A DNA stretch of 64,000 bases. It comes from Paenibacillus uliginis N3/975. GTDB taxonomy: Bacteria > Bacillota > Bacilli > Paenibacillales > Paenibacillaceae. The DNA is taken from assembly GCF_900177425.1 (NCBI RefSeq), contig NZ_LT840184.1, forward strand, positions 430,562-494,561, in the 5' to 3' direction. This document shows, piece by piece, positions 7,991 to 15,551 of the stretch. The position numbers were made by a program, and so were the translations under genes. Positions within the stretch are counted from its first letter, which is position 1, and each line of letters opens with the position of its first letter. Below the pieces are notes generated by a model. That model worked only from the letters and a program-made list of their open reading frames with translations. It was not told the origin of the DNA and did not search any database.

Positions 7991-8638
7991 CTACACCTTT
8001 TTCAAATAGAAAATGGCGATTTGCGTTCGGTCCCGTAGACTTAGCTTCCCTAAAATTTCGGTTACATAGTTTTTAACGGTACCTTCGCTCAGGAACAGCT
8101 GGGCTGAAATTTCCTTGTTCGAAAGGCCGTCTGCAATCAGGGAGACGATATTTTTCTCAGCTGGTGTGAGACCATAATGGTCCAGTGCAGCAGGCTCCGT
8201 CGGAGCGTTGTGTGAGGTCGGCCGGAGCATCCCGGTCAGCTTGCGGGCGATATCGGGATGAATGAGCATGTTGCCGTCATGGACCGTCTTGATGCCTTGA
8301 ATGATCCGGTCCGGTGGAATGTTCTTGAGCAAATAACCGCTGGCACCGTTTTGCAGCGCTTCGACGATATAATCGTCGTCGTCAAAGGTGGTCAGCATCA
8401 GAACCCTCACATCCGGGAACCGCTCTCGAATCCGTTTGGTTCCTTCGACGCCGTCGCATACCGGCATCCGGATATCCATCAACACGACGTCTGCCCTAGC
8501 CCCGCCCTCAAGCAATTCCAGCGCCTCGGCTCCATGAGCAGCAGCTCCGATAACCTCCACTTCAGCATCCATGCCGACTAACAGTTTCAAGCTTTCTCGG
8601 ATAAACGGGTCATCGTCCACAATCAGTACAGATATCAT
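7991..8638 (-). CDS. lnrK: NarL/LuxR-family response regulator (LnrK/YfiK-like)
   Basis: 215 residues from the ATG at 8638. A GTG at 8650 would add four residues but has no ribosome site. The receiver domain has the acidic pocket DDD (8-10), phospho-acceptor Asp55 (VLMDIRMP), Thr in LMLTTFDD and Lys in YLLKN. A LuxR-type helix-turn-helix (about 150-212, LTPAEKNIVSLIADGLSNKEI) follows. It pairs with the histidine kinase at 8914-10083, from which it is split by 275 bases that carry a repeat element. In B. subtilis LnrJK responds to polyene-like linearmycins and switches on lnrLMN. The same gene set here, arranged divergently, suggests the same job. Confidence 0.8.
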   Translation of the reverse strand: MISVLIVDDDPFIRESLKLLVGMDAEVEVIGAAAHGAEALELLEGGARADVVLMDIRMPVCDGVEGTKRIRERFPDVRVLMLTTFDDDDYIVEALQNGASGYLLKNIPPDRIIQGIKTVHDGNMLIHPDIARKLTGMLRPTSHNAPTEPAALDHYGLTPAEKNIVSLIADGLSNKEISAQLFLSEGTVKNYVTEILGKLSLRDRTQIAIFYLKKV

Positions 8639-8704
8639 ATGAACACTCACTTTCTATCTTATCATCAAACAATATAGATGATTTAAGAAAAGAATTATGC
8701 TGAC

Positions 8705-8865
8705 TAACGAAGGGGGCGGAACAATTCTGGAGAAGCGGAGCGGTCGCTAAAAGCTTTCCATAGGAAAGCTGCTTCGGAAGCATATGCTGTCCCCGGATTT
8801 CAACCGCAAGGCGGTGTTCATCAGGAAATCGGGGGGCAACAGCGATCGTAAGAATGTTCCGAACA
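8705..8865 (-). repeat. Intergenic repeat element with imperfect terminal inverted repeats
   Basis: The stretch between response regulator and kinase begins with CGGAACAATTCT (8717-8728) and ends with AGAATGTTCCG (8851-8861), an imperfect inverted repeat about 145 bp apart. It contains inner palindromes (GCTTTCCATAGGAAAGC at 8753-8769 and GCTTCGGAAGC at 8771-8781). Read on the minus strand, the part at 8754-8792 aligns with 27605-27640 with a few mismatches, so this is a dispersed family. It looks like a REP/MITE-type element with no coding capacity. Confidence 0.55.
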
Positions 8866-8913
8866 CGTAGTTGTTGACAGCAATAATATTTTCTAAATCA
8901 TTTATACTCTTCC

Positions 8914-10083
8914 CTACACAATCTCGCTCTTCCGGTAAACAGGCAGCCGCGTGATGACGGTAAAAGGCGTCTGCCGGTGGATCTCCAGTGTCCCTCCGAT
9001 GACTTTGGTACGCTCCAGCATACCGCTAAGCCCGATGCCCTGTTTTCCGATCCCGGAGCTTTCCACAGCTAAGGCTTCTTCGGCTGCGACCTCCCCGTTG
9101 TTCGAAACCTCCATACAGATCTCGTGATCCCCATAACGGAGAAGTACATCCACCTCGTCTGCATGCCCATGCCTGATCGCATTCGTAATGGCTTCGCGTG
9201 CATTTTTGTACAGGACAACCTGCTGGCTCGGGTACAGTGGATACGACGCGCCCTCCACAAGAATACGGGTCCGGATTCCGGTTTCACGTCCAGTTTCTTC
9301 AAGCAGGCGATCCAAGGAATAAGCATCTGTCAGCTGCCTGCCTGGATTCATTCGTTTGACCGCAGACCGCATTTCATCCATGCTGGCCCCGATTTGATCA
9401 CGGATCTGGTATAGCAGCTCCATCCCACGGGCATTATCCTGCGGCACGGTGTGAATAGCCGCCTCCATCATCATTTTTACCCGAATCAACCGGTGTCCGA
9501 TGTCATCATGAAGCTGCCTGGAAATCCGGCTCCTTTCCTCAGCCTGCGCGGCGCCTTCTACCTGGTGGGCGAATTGCTGCATTCGGCTGCGGGCCTCTTC
9601 CAGTTCGAAATGTTTACGTTTAAGCTCATCGTACAGCCGCAGTGTTTCCTCTCGGCTTCCCGAAGTGTTAACCAGTATGCCGATGAATACAGCGATTAGG
9701 ATCAACAGGAAATTGGCAGAGATAAGCCATAAGACATCGTAACCCTGAAGTGATACATTCAGTACCAGGAAATGGATGCCGAGGAGGATGTACCGAAGCG
9801 GTACATTGGACAAGACCAGATACGTGCAAGCGGTCGACAAAGAGATAAAAACCATCATCAAGCCGTACTGTTGGCACAGCCAACCCGAGATAATGAACTC
9901 CAGAAAAGCTGCGGTGATGATGACCGGACTTGCATTGAAGTAACGGCCAAGCACCGCCAAAGCAAGAAATAACAGGATAAAGAGGGTGTACTGGTCATAA
10001 TGGTCGATTCTGTCCACATATAGCCCTGCGGCAGCGGGGAGGAGAATAAGACCAAAACGAAGTGAGGTCAGTGAATAACGCAT
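8914..10083 (-). CDS. lnrJ: Sensor histidine kinase, HisKA_3 type (LnrJ/YfiJ-like)
   Basis: 389 residues from the ATG at 10083. The sequence shows about 5-6 membrane helices in the first 140 residues, a short coiled coil, a HisKA_3 dimerisation domain with His192 in ERSRISRQLHDDIGHR, and an HATPase domain (NAIRHGHADEV, GIGKQGIGLSGM). The frame is open to a GTG at 10179, but a strong minus-strand promoter (-10 TATAAT at 10136-10141) covers the ATG at 10137. The message should therefore start after it, and the 10083 ATG with AAAGGATG ahead fits. Partner of the NarL-type regulator. Divergent from the ABC exporter it probably controls. Confidence 0.82.
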   Translation of the reverse strand: MRYSLTSLRFGLILLPAAAGLYVDRIDHYDQYTLFILLFLALAVLGRYFNASPVIITAAFLEFIISGWLCQQYGLMMVFISLSTACTYLVLSNVPLRYILLGIHFLVLNVSLQGYDVLWLISANFLLILIAVFIGILVNTSGSREETLRLYDELKRKHFELEEARSRMQQFAHQVEGAAQAEERSRISRQLHDDIGHRLIRVKMMMEAAIHTVPQDNARGMELLYQIRDQIGASMDEMRSAVKRMNPGRQLTDAYSLDRLLEETGRETGIRTRILVEGASYPLYPSQQVVLYKNAREAITNAIRHGHADEVDVLLRYGDHEICMEVSNNGEVAAEEALAVESSGIGKQGIGLSGMLERTKVIGGTLEIHRQTPFTVITRLPVYRKSEIV

Positions 10084-10135
10084 ATATGAAAAGACATCCT
10101 TTTTCCATGAAATAGGACCTATATTAGTTCGCTTC

Positions 10136-10163
10136 ATTATAGCACAACGCGTGCTTCTGTCAG
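10136..10163 (-). promoter_or_regulatory. Promoter of the kinase gene
   Basis: On the minus strand, CTGACA (10163-10158), a 16-bp spacer and TATAAT (10141-10136). It is close to the SigA consensus and decides the start of the kinase gene. Confidence 0.7.
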
Positions 10164-10164
10164 A

Positions 10165-10180
10165 GGTGACTTTGGTCACC
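10165..10180. promoter_or_regulatory. Inverted repeat next to the kinase promoter, candidate response-regulator site
   Basis: GGTGACTTTGGTCACC: six-base arms GGTGAC/GTCACC around TTTG, next to the -35 of the kinase gene and about 45 bp upstream of the -10-like TACAAT (10223-10228) of the ABC operon. The latter has no recognisable -35, as expected for an activator-dependent promoter. Confidence 0.45.
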
Positions 10181-10276
10181 CGAGAGGATGACTTAATCTA
10201 CCTGCGGAGGAGATTCTGATCCGGTACAATAAAATCAAGAAAATGGAAAACGGAAATCAGAATGGAGCGAAGAACA

Positions 10277-11212
10277 ATGGCATTCTTACAAATGAACGAT
10301 GTGGTCAAACGCTATGGAAGTAAGCTTTCAGTGGATCACTTGAATCTGACCATAAACGAAGGCGAAATCTTTGGACTGCTTGGACCCAACGGGGCCGGCA
10401 AAAGCACGACGATCAATATGATCTGCGGACTGCTCAAAATCGATCAGGGCAGCATTGAAGTGGACGGCATCTCCATTATGGACCGACCACTGGAAGTTAA
10501 AAAAAGAATTGGACTCGTCCCTCAGGATCTTGCGCTGTATGAGACAATGTCCGCTGCCGACAACGTGTCCTTTTTCGCCAAGTTGTACGGTCTCCGGGGA
10601 AAGCTGCTGAAAGAACGGGTAGAAGAGGCGCTGACGTTTGTTGGCCTGCAGGACCGGGCGAAAGATGCACCCTCGACCTTCTCCGGCGGCATGAAGCGGA
10701 GATTGAACATCGCTTGTGCCTTAACCCATCATCCGAAGCTGATCATTATGGACGAGCCGACCGTCGGCATCGATCCGCAATCCCGAAATCATATTTTGGA
10801 ATCCGTAAGAAAGCTTAATGAAATGGGCTCTACCGTAATTTATACCAGCCACTACATGGAAGAGGTTTCAGCGATCAGCGACCGTGTGGCGATTATGGAT
10901 AAAGGGCATGTGATTGCTTTTGGCACCCAGCAGGAACTGAGAGAGCGGGTCGCCCATGAAGAGAAAATCGTGTTGACTGCCGAAGGCATCACACCAGCCA
11001 TGGTAGATGAACTGACCATACATCCCCGAGTGTCCCGGGTTCATCGGGATGAGCGTGTTCTGGAGATCTATCTGCCGTCCGCGCAAAATGACCTGCAGGA
11101 TGTTTTGTTTATTTGCAGCAAGCATGAGGCGGTTATCCAAAGTATCCAATGCGAAGAACCGGATCTTGAGACGCTTTTCCTCAGTCTGACGGGTCGGACG
11201 CTGCGCGATTAG
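10277..11212 (+). CDS. lnrL: ABC exporter ATPase (LnrL/YfiL-like)
   Basis: 311 residues from the ATG at 10277, which has GGAG nine to ten bases upstream. An ATG at 10262 would add five residues. The length equals that of B. subtilis LnrL. Motifs: Walker A GPNGAGKST, signature FSGGMKRRLNIA, Walker B LIIMDEPTVGID and the switch His in TSHYMEE. The C-terminal 90 residues are typical of DrrA/CcmA-type drug exporters. It starts an operon with two ABC-2 permeases, and two-component genes lie divergently upstream. Substrate by analogy: linearmycin or other membrane-active lipids. This is inferred from gene order. Confidence 0.85.
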   Translation: MAFLQMNDVVKRYGSKLSVDHLNLTINEGEIFGLLGPNGAGKSTTINMICGLLKIDQGSIEVDGISIMDRPLEVKKRIGLVPQDLALYETMSAADNVSFFAKLYGLRGKLLKERVEEALTFVGLQDRAKDAPSTFSGGMKRRLNIACALTHHPKLIIMDEPTVGIDPQSRNHILESVRKLNEMGSTVIYTSHYMEEVSAISDRVAIMDKGHVIAFGTQQELRERVAHEEKIVLTAEGITPAMVDELTIHPRVSRVHRDERVLEIYLPSAQNDLQDVLFICSKHEAVIQSIQCEEPDLETLFLSLTGRTLRD

Positions 11213-11255
11213 ATTTCAAGGTTGAATAGGGGACAATGCGAAGGAGGGAACCACA

Positions 11256-12425
11256 GTGAATATAAGAACCATTACATGGTTTGAACTGAGAAGAATGTTT
11301 CGTAGCCGGGCGGTAGTGTTTAACCTGTTCCTGCTGCCGATGTTATTGATCTTTATATTGGGTACGGCGTTATCAAGTTTTTTCGGCGGCATGGAGGACT
11401 ATGTCCCTGAGCAGGTGAAGGTGGGAATCATCGGCGTGGAGTCCGGCGAGTCGCTTCCATCAAGCTTTAGGACCTTTATCGAGGCGCCAGAGATTGCAAA
11501 AGTGCTAGTTCCATCCATGGGACTTACGCAGAAGGAAGCGGAGAGCAAGCTCCGCACAGGCGGTATTGACTTTGCCGTCACGGTACCGGAGGACCTTGAT
11601 ACTCAGATCTTTTCGGGGGGGAAAGTCCAATTGGAAATGCTCCTTGGAAAAAACCGCACGCGCAATTTGATTGCGGAATCGATGTTCGGCGCTTTTATGG
11701 ATGAGGCCAACAGTAAGCAGGCGCAGGCCGTTATTGTGGGACCGCAAGTGCTTACGAACAGCAGCTCCGCTGTGAACGAACGCCCTTCATATGTAGAAAC
11801 CGGCAAGCTGAATGACCAAGGCGAGACTTACTCGGCCGTACAGTATTATGCCGCATCGATGTTAATAATGTTTCTGCTGTACTCGGGTTTAACTGCGAGC
11901 AACAGCTTATTTTCGGAAAAAGAAAATCATACGCTGTATCGGCTGCAGTCGACACCGGTCTCTAGCGCGACTATTTTTGGGGGCAAAATTCTGGGATGCA
12001 GCGTTGTGACGGTGATGCAAGCCATTCTGATCGTTGTAGGCTCTAGCTGGATGTATGGCGTAAATTGGGGGGACCATGTCTGGCTGTTAATGCTGGTATG
12101 TGTTCTGATTACGATGACTTCCATGACCATTGCGATCATAGTTTCGCTGGTTACCAAAACTGCCTCGACGGCAACCGCGATTATTCAAGCTGTGGTCATT
12201 GCCATGACATTCCTGAGCGGAGGATTTACGCCGCTTCCGGTGGATTTCATTCAGGCTTTAGGTGAGTTCACCGTGAACCATTGGGCGCTGCAAGGAATTC
12301 TGCGCATGATGCTAAACGCAGAGTTATCTCAAATTTTAACGTGTGTCGGGGTCTTGGGCGCAATCTCGCTCGGTTTATCTGCCGCGGCTATGATCGCTTA
12401 TCGAAAGGTGGGTTACCATGCATAG
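11256..12425 (+). CDS. lnrM: ABC-2 type permease (LnrM/YfiM-like)
   Basis: 389 residues, GTG start with AAGGAGGGA at good spacing. One N-terminal helix (about 18-40), a large extracellular domain (about 45-200) and five C-terminal helices, the standard ABC-2 permease plan (ABC2_membrane_3). The end overlaps the next permease start by 8 bases, so the two are made together, presumably as a heterodimer over the ATPase. B. subtilis LnrM has nearly the same length. Confidence 0.82.
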   Translation: MNIRTITWFELRRMFRSRAVVFNLFLLPMLLIFILGTALSSFFGGMEDYVPEQVKVGIIGVESGESLPSSFRTFIEAPEIAKVLVPSMGLTQKEAESKLRTGGIDFAVTVPEDLDTQIFSGGKVQLEMLLGKNRTRNLIAESMFGAFMDEANSKQAQAVIVGPQVLTNSSSAVNERPSYVETGKLNDQGETYSAVQYYAASMLIMFLLYSGLTASNSLFSEKENHTLYRLQSTPVSSATIFGGKILGCSVVTVMQAILIVVGSSWMYGVNWGDHVWLLMLVCVLITMTSMTIAIIVSLVTKTASTATAIIQAVVIAMTFLSGGFTPLPVDFIQALGEFTVNHWALQGILRMMLNAELSQILTCVGVLGAISLGLSAAAMIAYRKVGYHA

Positions 12426-13575
12426 TCTTACCATCGCTTGGCAGATGATCAAACGGACGCTAGGCCGTAAAAAAGGCTGGATGTCCTTTGTTATCATTCC
12501 ATGTGTCGTCGTTACAGCAGCTGTAGCGCTCCTCGGAAATGAAGGGACGACCAGCATAACGATCCCTTACATGAACTCGGATACCGGTCCTGCGGGCAAG
12601 CACCTGATAGAGGAATTAAGTCGCACGAAAGAGTTCATTATGAAGCCAATCAGTTCGGAAGAGGAACTCAAGCAGTCCATCATCCGGCAAAAAGGGAAGA
12701 TCGGCATTATGATTCCAGAGAACTTTAGTGAGGCTCTTCTGGCAGGAGACACACCCACAGTAGAATTGTATGAGCTGTCCAGCAGCGAAGCATCCTTTAT
12801 GGTCAATACGACGGTAAATGGAACGATCGGACGCATGGGGGATGCTGCCACCGTCATCCGCAATGATGCTGATAAGAATCAGGATCCACAGGCTGCATTT
12901 GAGGACATATTGAATCAGACGCAAAAACACCAGGTTGAGGCCGTCAGCACGGATATGGGGCTGTACGCCAAGCCGGGTCTGAACAACGTAACGGGTTTTA
13001 CTCTCATGTTCATGATGGGGCTCATCTCCAGTGCAGTTATGCTTATCGTGGAAGACCGGAGAATGCGCACCATGTCACGTATCTTTACCGCTCCGGTTCG
13101 CTCGTATCAAATTGCGCTTGGGAACTTTCTCGGCAGTTTTGCTTTAGGTGCTTTACAGGTTCTGTTCGTATTAATCCTGACAAAATATGTGCTTGGTTAT
13201 GAATATGGTATTCCGTTTTTCATGCACTTCTTAACCCTGACAGCGTTCATGCTCGTCGCGATGGGCATAGCTAGTACCATTGCAGGGCTGATCCGCAATC
13301 CTCAAAATGCCGGGATGCTCAATTCCTTGATCATTACACCGACGTGCATGCTTGGTGGCTGTTTCTGGCCGCTGTCGATCATGCCGGATTTCCTGAAAAA
13401 AATCGCCAACTTCATTCCTCAGAAATGGGCAATCGAAGCGGTGGAAACGGCTGCTTCAGGTGGTACGCTGGCGGATATCCAACTGCCGCTGCTTATCCTG
13501 GGTTTGATGGCGGTTATCCTGCTGGGATTAGGCTCCGTAATTCTGCGACCTAGCGAAACGAGTGTAAATGCGTAA
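12418..13575 (+). CDS. lnrN: ABC-2 type permease (LnrN/YfiN-like)
   Basis: 385 residues, the exact length of B. subtilis LnrN. Same layout as the preceding permease: one helix near residues 20-42, an extracellular domain, then about five helices from residue 195 on. The ATG lies inside the end of lnrM. Last gene of the exporter operon. A bidirectional terminator shared with motB follows. Confidence 0.82.
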   Translation: MHSLTIAWQMIKRTLGRKKGWMSFVIIPCVVVTAAVALLGNEGTTSITIPYMNSDTGPAGKHLIEELSRTKEFIMKPISSEEELKQSIIRQKGKIGIMIPENFSEALLAGDTPTVELYELSSSEASFMVNTTVNGTIGRMGDAATVIRNDADKNQDPQAAFEDILNQTQKHQVEAVSTDMGLYAKPGLNNVTGFTLMFMMGLISSAVMLIVEDRRMRTMSRIFTAPVRSYQIALGNFLGSFALGALQVLFVLILTKYVLGYEYGIPFFMHFLTLTAFMLVAMGIASTIAGLIRNPQNAGMLNSLIITPTCMLGGCFWPLSIMPDFLKKIANFIPQKWAIEAVETAASGGTLADIQLPLLILGLMAVILLGLGSVILRPSETSVNA

Positions 13576-13646
13576 AAGATGATCCGCCGGAGCAGGTTTC
13601 CTTGAACAGAGGAATCTACCGAAGGAGTCTAAGGTTTTAACAATAC

Positions 13647-13687
13647 AAAAAGGATCGGTTCTCTAAAAAAGAGGACCGATCCTTTTG
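13647..13687. terminator. Bidirectional terminator between lnrN and motB
   Basis: AAAAGGATCGGTTCTC and GAGGACCGATCCTTTT form a stem with one mismatch around a loop of A. A runs on the left and T runs on the right serve both convergent genes. Confidence 0.9.
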
Positions 13688-13727
13688 CAATCATATTGAA
13701 TTTCATTACTCGCAGAAACGGCTGCAA

Positions 13728-13759
13728 TCTTTATAAGGATGGCAATGCCGTTTCTTCTT
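13728..13759 (+). repeat. Short dispersed repeat, copy 1
   Basis: TCTTTATAAGGATGGCAATG followed by CCGTTTCTTCTT. The same 32 bases recur with about four changes at 17570-17601. The 3' end (GCCGTTTCT) pairs with AGAAACGGC at 13715-13723, so the copy can fold. Both copies lie between genes. Confidence 0.6.
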
Positions 13760-13783
13760 GGTTATATACGCCTCGATCTACGT

Positions 13784-14572
13784 CTACTGTCGCAACTGTC
13801 TCAATACCGTGATTTCAACCCGGCGGTTTTTCTGCCGCCCCTGAGCGGTAGTGTTATCGGAGGCGGGACGGGTGTCGGCATACCCTGCATATTGAAAGAT
13901 GTCAGGGCTCAGTTTGCTCACGTCGAGAAAATAACGCAGTACCGACATGGCACGGGCACCGGAAAGCTCCCAATTATCTTTATAGAAGGGACCTGCAGGT
14001 ACGTTGTCAGTATGACCTTCGATGCTGACCGTTGTATTGAGATCACGGAACAGACTGGCGAGCTTGCTGAGCACCGGATCAGCACCTTCTTTCAGCTCAG
14101 CTTGACCGGGATCAAACAGGAAGCGGTCGCTGAGCGTGATTGCAATGCCCTGAGGCTCATCCGAAATAAAAATGTCGTTATGAAGTTGATTGTCCTGCAC
14201 ATATTGTTTAATTATATTCATGAACTCCGCGAGTTCTTCCTCCTGCTTCCGGAAGGCGAGCTCCCTTTCGGTCATTGGTTCGGGGTCCTTCTCTCCGGTA
14301 GCTGCTGGCGGCGGGTTCTTGTGTTTCTCGGTGTCCGCCGTGCCTGTTAGGCCGGATCCCTGCTCGAGGATGGAGTCTCCGCTCCGGAAGGTGGATTGTA
14401 GAGAATCGGTGACAAGCTTGTACTTTTCAGTATCCAGTCGGCTCATGGCATACATGACGACAAAAAAGATCAGCAGCAGTGTGATCAGATCGGCATACGT
14501 GATCATCCAGCGGTCTCGCTGGTCGCCGCCAGCGTTCTGCTTACGGCGGCGTTTTCTAATCGGCTGTCTCAT
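13784..14572 (-). CDS. motB: Flagellar motor stator protein MotB
   Basis: 262 residues from the ATG at 14572 (GGGGGAC nine bases ahead). A TTG at 14620 is possible but unneeded. A basic N-terminus is followed by one membrane helix with the proton/ion-binding Asp (WMITYADLITLLLIFFVV), a linker, and a C-terminal OmpA-type peptidoglycan-binding domain (IEGHTDNVPAG...NWELSGARA). It forms the stator with MotA, whose stop codon it overlaps by 17 bases. Whether H+ or Na+ drives it cannot be decided safely from sequence. Confidence 0.9.
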   Translation of the reverse strand: MRQPIRKRRRKQNAGGDQRDRWMITYADLITLLLIFFVVMYAMSRLDTEKYKLVTDSLQSTFRSGDSILEQGSGLTGTADTEKHKNPPPAATGEKDPEPMTERELAFRKQEEELAEFMNIIKQYVQDNQLHNDIFISDEPQGIAITLSDRFLFDPGQAELKEGADPVLSKLASLFRDLNTTVSIEGHTDNVPAGPFYKDNWELSGARAMSVLRYFLDVSKLSPDIFQYAGYADTRPASDNTTAQGRQKNRRVEITVLRQLRQ

Positions 14573-15350
14573 GAGCCGTCCCCCTTGCTTCTGGGATAAT
14601 GGAGAAGCCGGCAGAAGCATAAGAAGCCAGCTTCTTGCGCACGAGAAGTGGGTGTTCCCCGTTCTGTACCGCTAAAATACCTTCAAGCAGAAGTTCCATA
14701 TTCTGAATTTCTTCTTCACCACGTGCTTTAATTTTGGATGCAATGGGAAGAAAGATAATATTGGCACTTGCGACACCGTACAGTGTGGCCGTAAAGGCGA
14801 CGGCAATAGAGGGACCGAGCTGTGTCGGATCCTGAAGATTACCGAGGACATGGATCAAGCCCATGACGGTACCGATAATTCCCATCGTTGGGGCGTAGCC
14901 ACCGGCAGACTCAAATATTTTGGCGTGATTTTCGTACTTCAGCTCAGTTGCCTGAATCTCAAGCTCAAGAATTTGCTGAACGAGCTCGGCATCGGTACCG
15001 TCGACGACCATCTGGATTCCTTCCCGCAAAAAAGAATCGGGGTGATCTGAAGAAACCTGCTCTAGGGCGAGTACGCCATCCCTGCGGGCGACAGATGCCA
15101 TGCTCACGATGTCATCAATAAGCCCCTGAGAAGAACGGTTCCGGTGTCCGAAGGCAATTCGGAGACCTTCCGGAATTTTACGTAGACGGGAGGCGGGGAA
15201 GCTGATCATGACAGCGGCAAAGGTGCCACCAAATACAATCAGCGCAGCGGTAGTCTGCAGCAGTCCGCTGATATGTCCTCCTTCCCATAAGAAACCTCCG
15301 ATTAATGCGACAAGACCGGCTAATATTCCGATAACGATAGTAATATCCAT
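14556..15350 (-). CDS. motA: Flagellar motor stator protein MotA
   Basis: 264 residues, four membrane helices (two near the N-terminus, two at about 145-205) with the charged cytoplasmic loop between them, and the MotA/TolQ/ExbB core (GIIGTVMGLIHVLGNL...TLYGVASANIIFLPIASKIK). Promoter-distal motB overlaps it. It is divergent from uvrB. No other flagellar genes are in the window, so this is a detached stator operon, as in B. subtilis. Confidence 0.9.
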   Translation of the reverse strand: MDITIVIGILAGLVALIGGFLWEGGHISGLLQTTAALIVFGGTFAAVMISFPASRLRKIPEGLRIAFGHRNRSSQGLIDDIVSMASVARRDGVLALEQVSSDHPDSFLREGIQMVVDGTDAELVQQILELEIQATELKYENHAKIFESAGGYAPTMGIIGTVMGLIHVLGNLQDPTQLGPSIAVAFTATLYGVASANIIFLPIASKIKARGEEEIQNMELLLEGILAVQNGEHPLLVRKKLASYASAGFSIIPEARGTAHETAD

Positions 15351-15396
15351 AGCACTGAACCATCTCCTTTATATATGAAAATTGTATATATAGTGT

Positions 15397-15444
15397 TTGC
15401 ATAGAAAAAACGAAGAGAGTATAATAGTAGGGGAACACGCATTC
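15397..15444 (+). promoter_or_regulatory. uvrB promoter with overlapping LexA-like SOS box
   Basis: TTGCAT (15397-15402), a 17-bp spacer and TATAAT (15420-15425). Immediately after, GAACACGCATTC (15433-15444) matches the Firmicute LexA/DinR box GAAC-N4-GTTC with one mismatch and fits the R-N-R-Y centre. It would cover the transcription start. uvrB is LexA-controlled in B. subtilis. Confidence 0.65.
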
Positions 15445-15551
15445 TTATTTATTGGATGTTTAGGGATGAATTTCCCTTCCATATATTATCGGGAAAATTC
15501 GACATAACCTTTAGTATACCTATTCTAGACGATAAGGGTGATATTGGACAA

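Noticed and set aside
13739..14350. 203-residue open frame on the plus strand
   Set aside because: Runs opposite to motB, whose OmpA and Asp-helix motifs are unmistakable.
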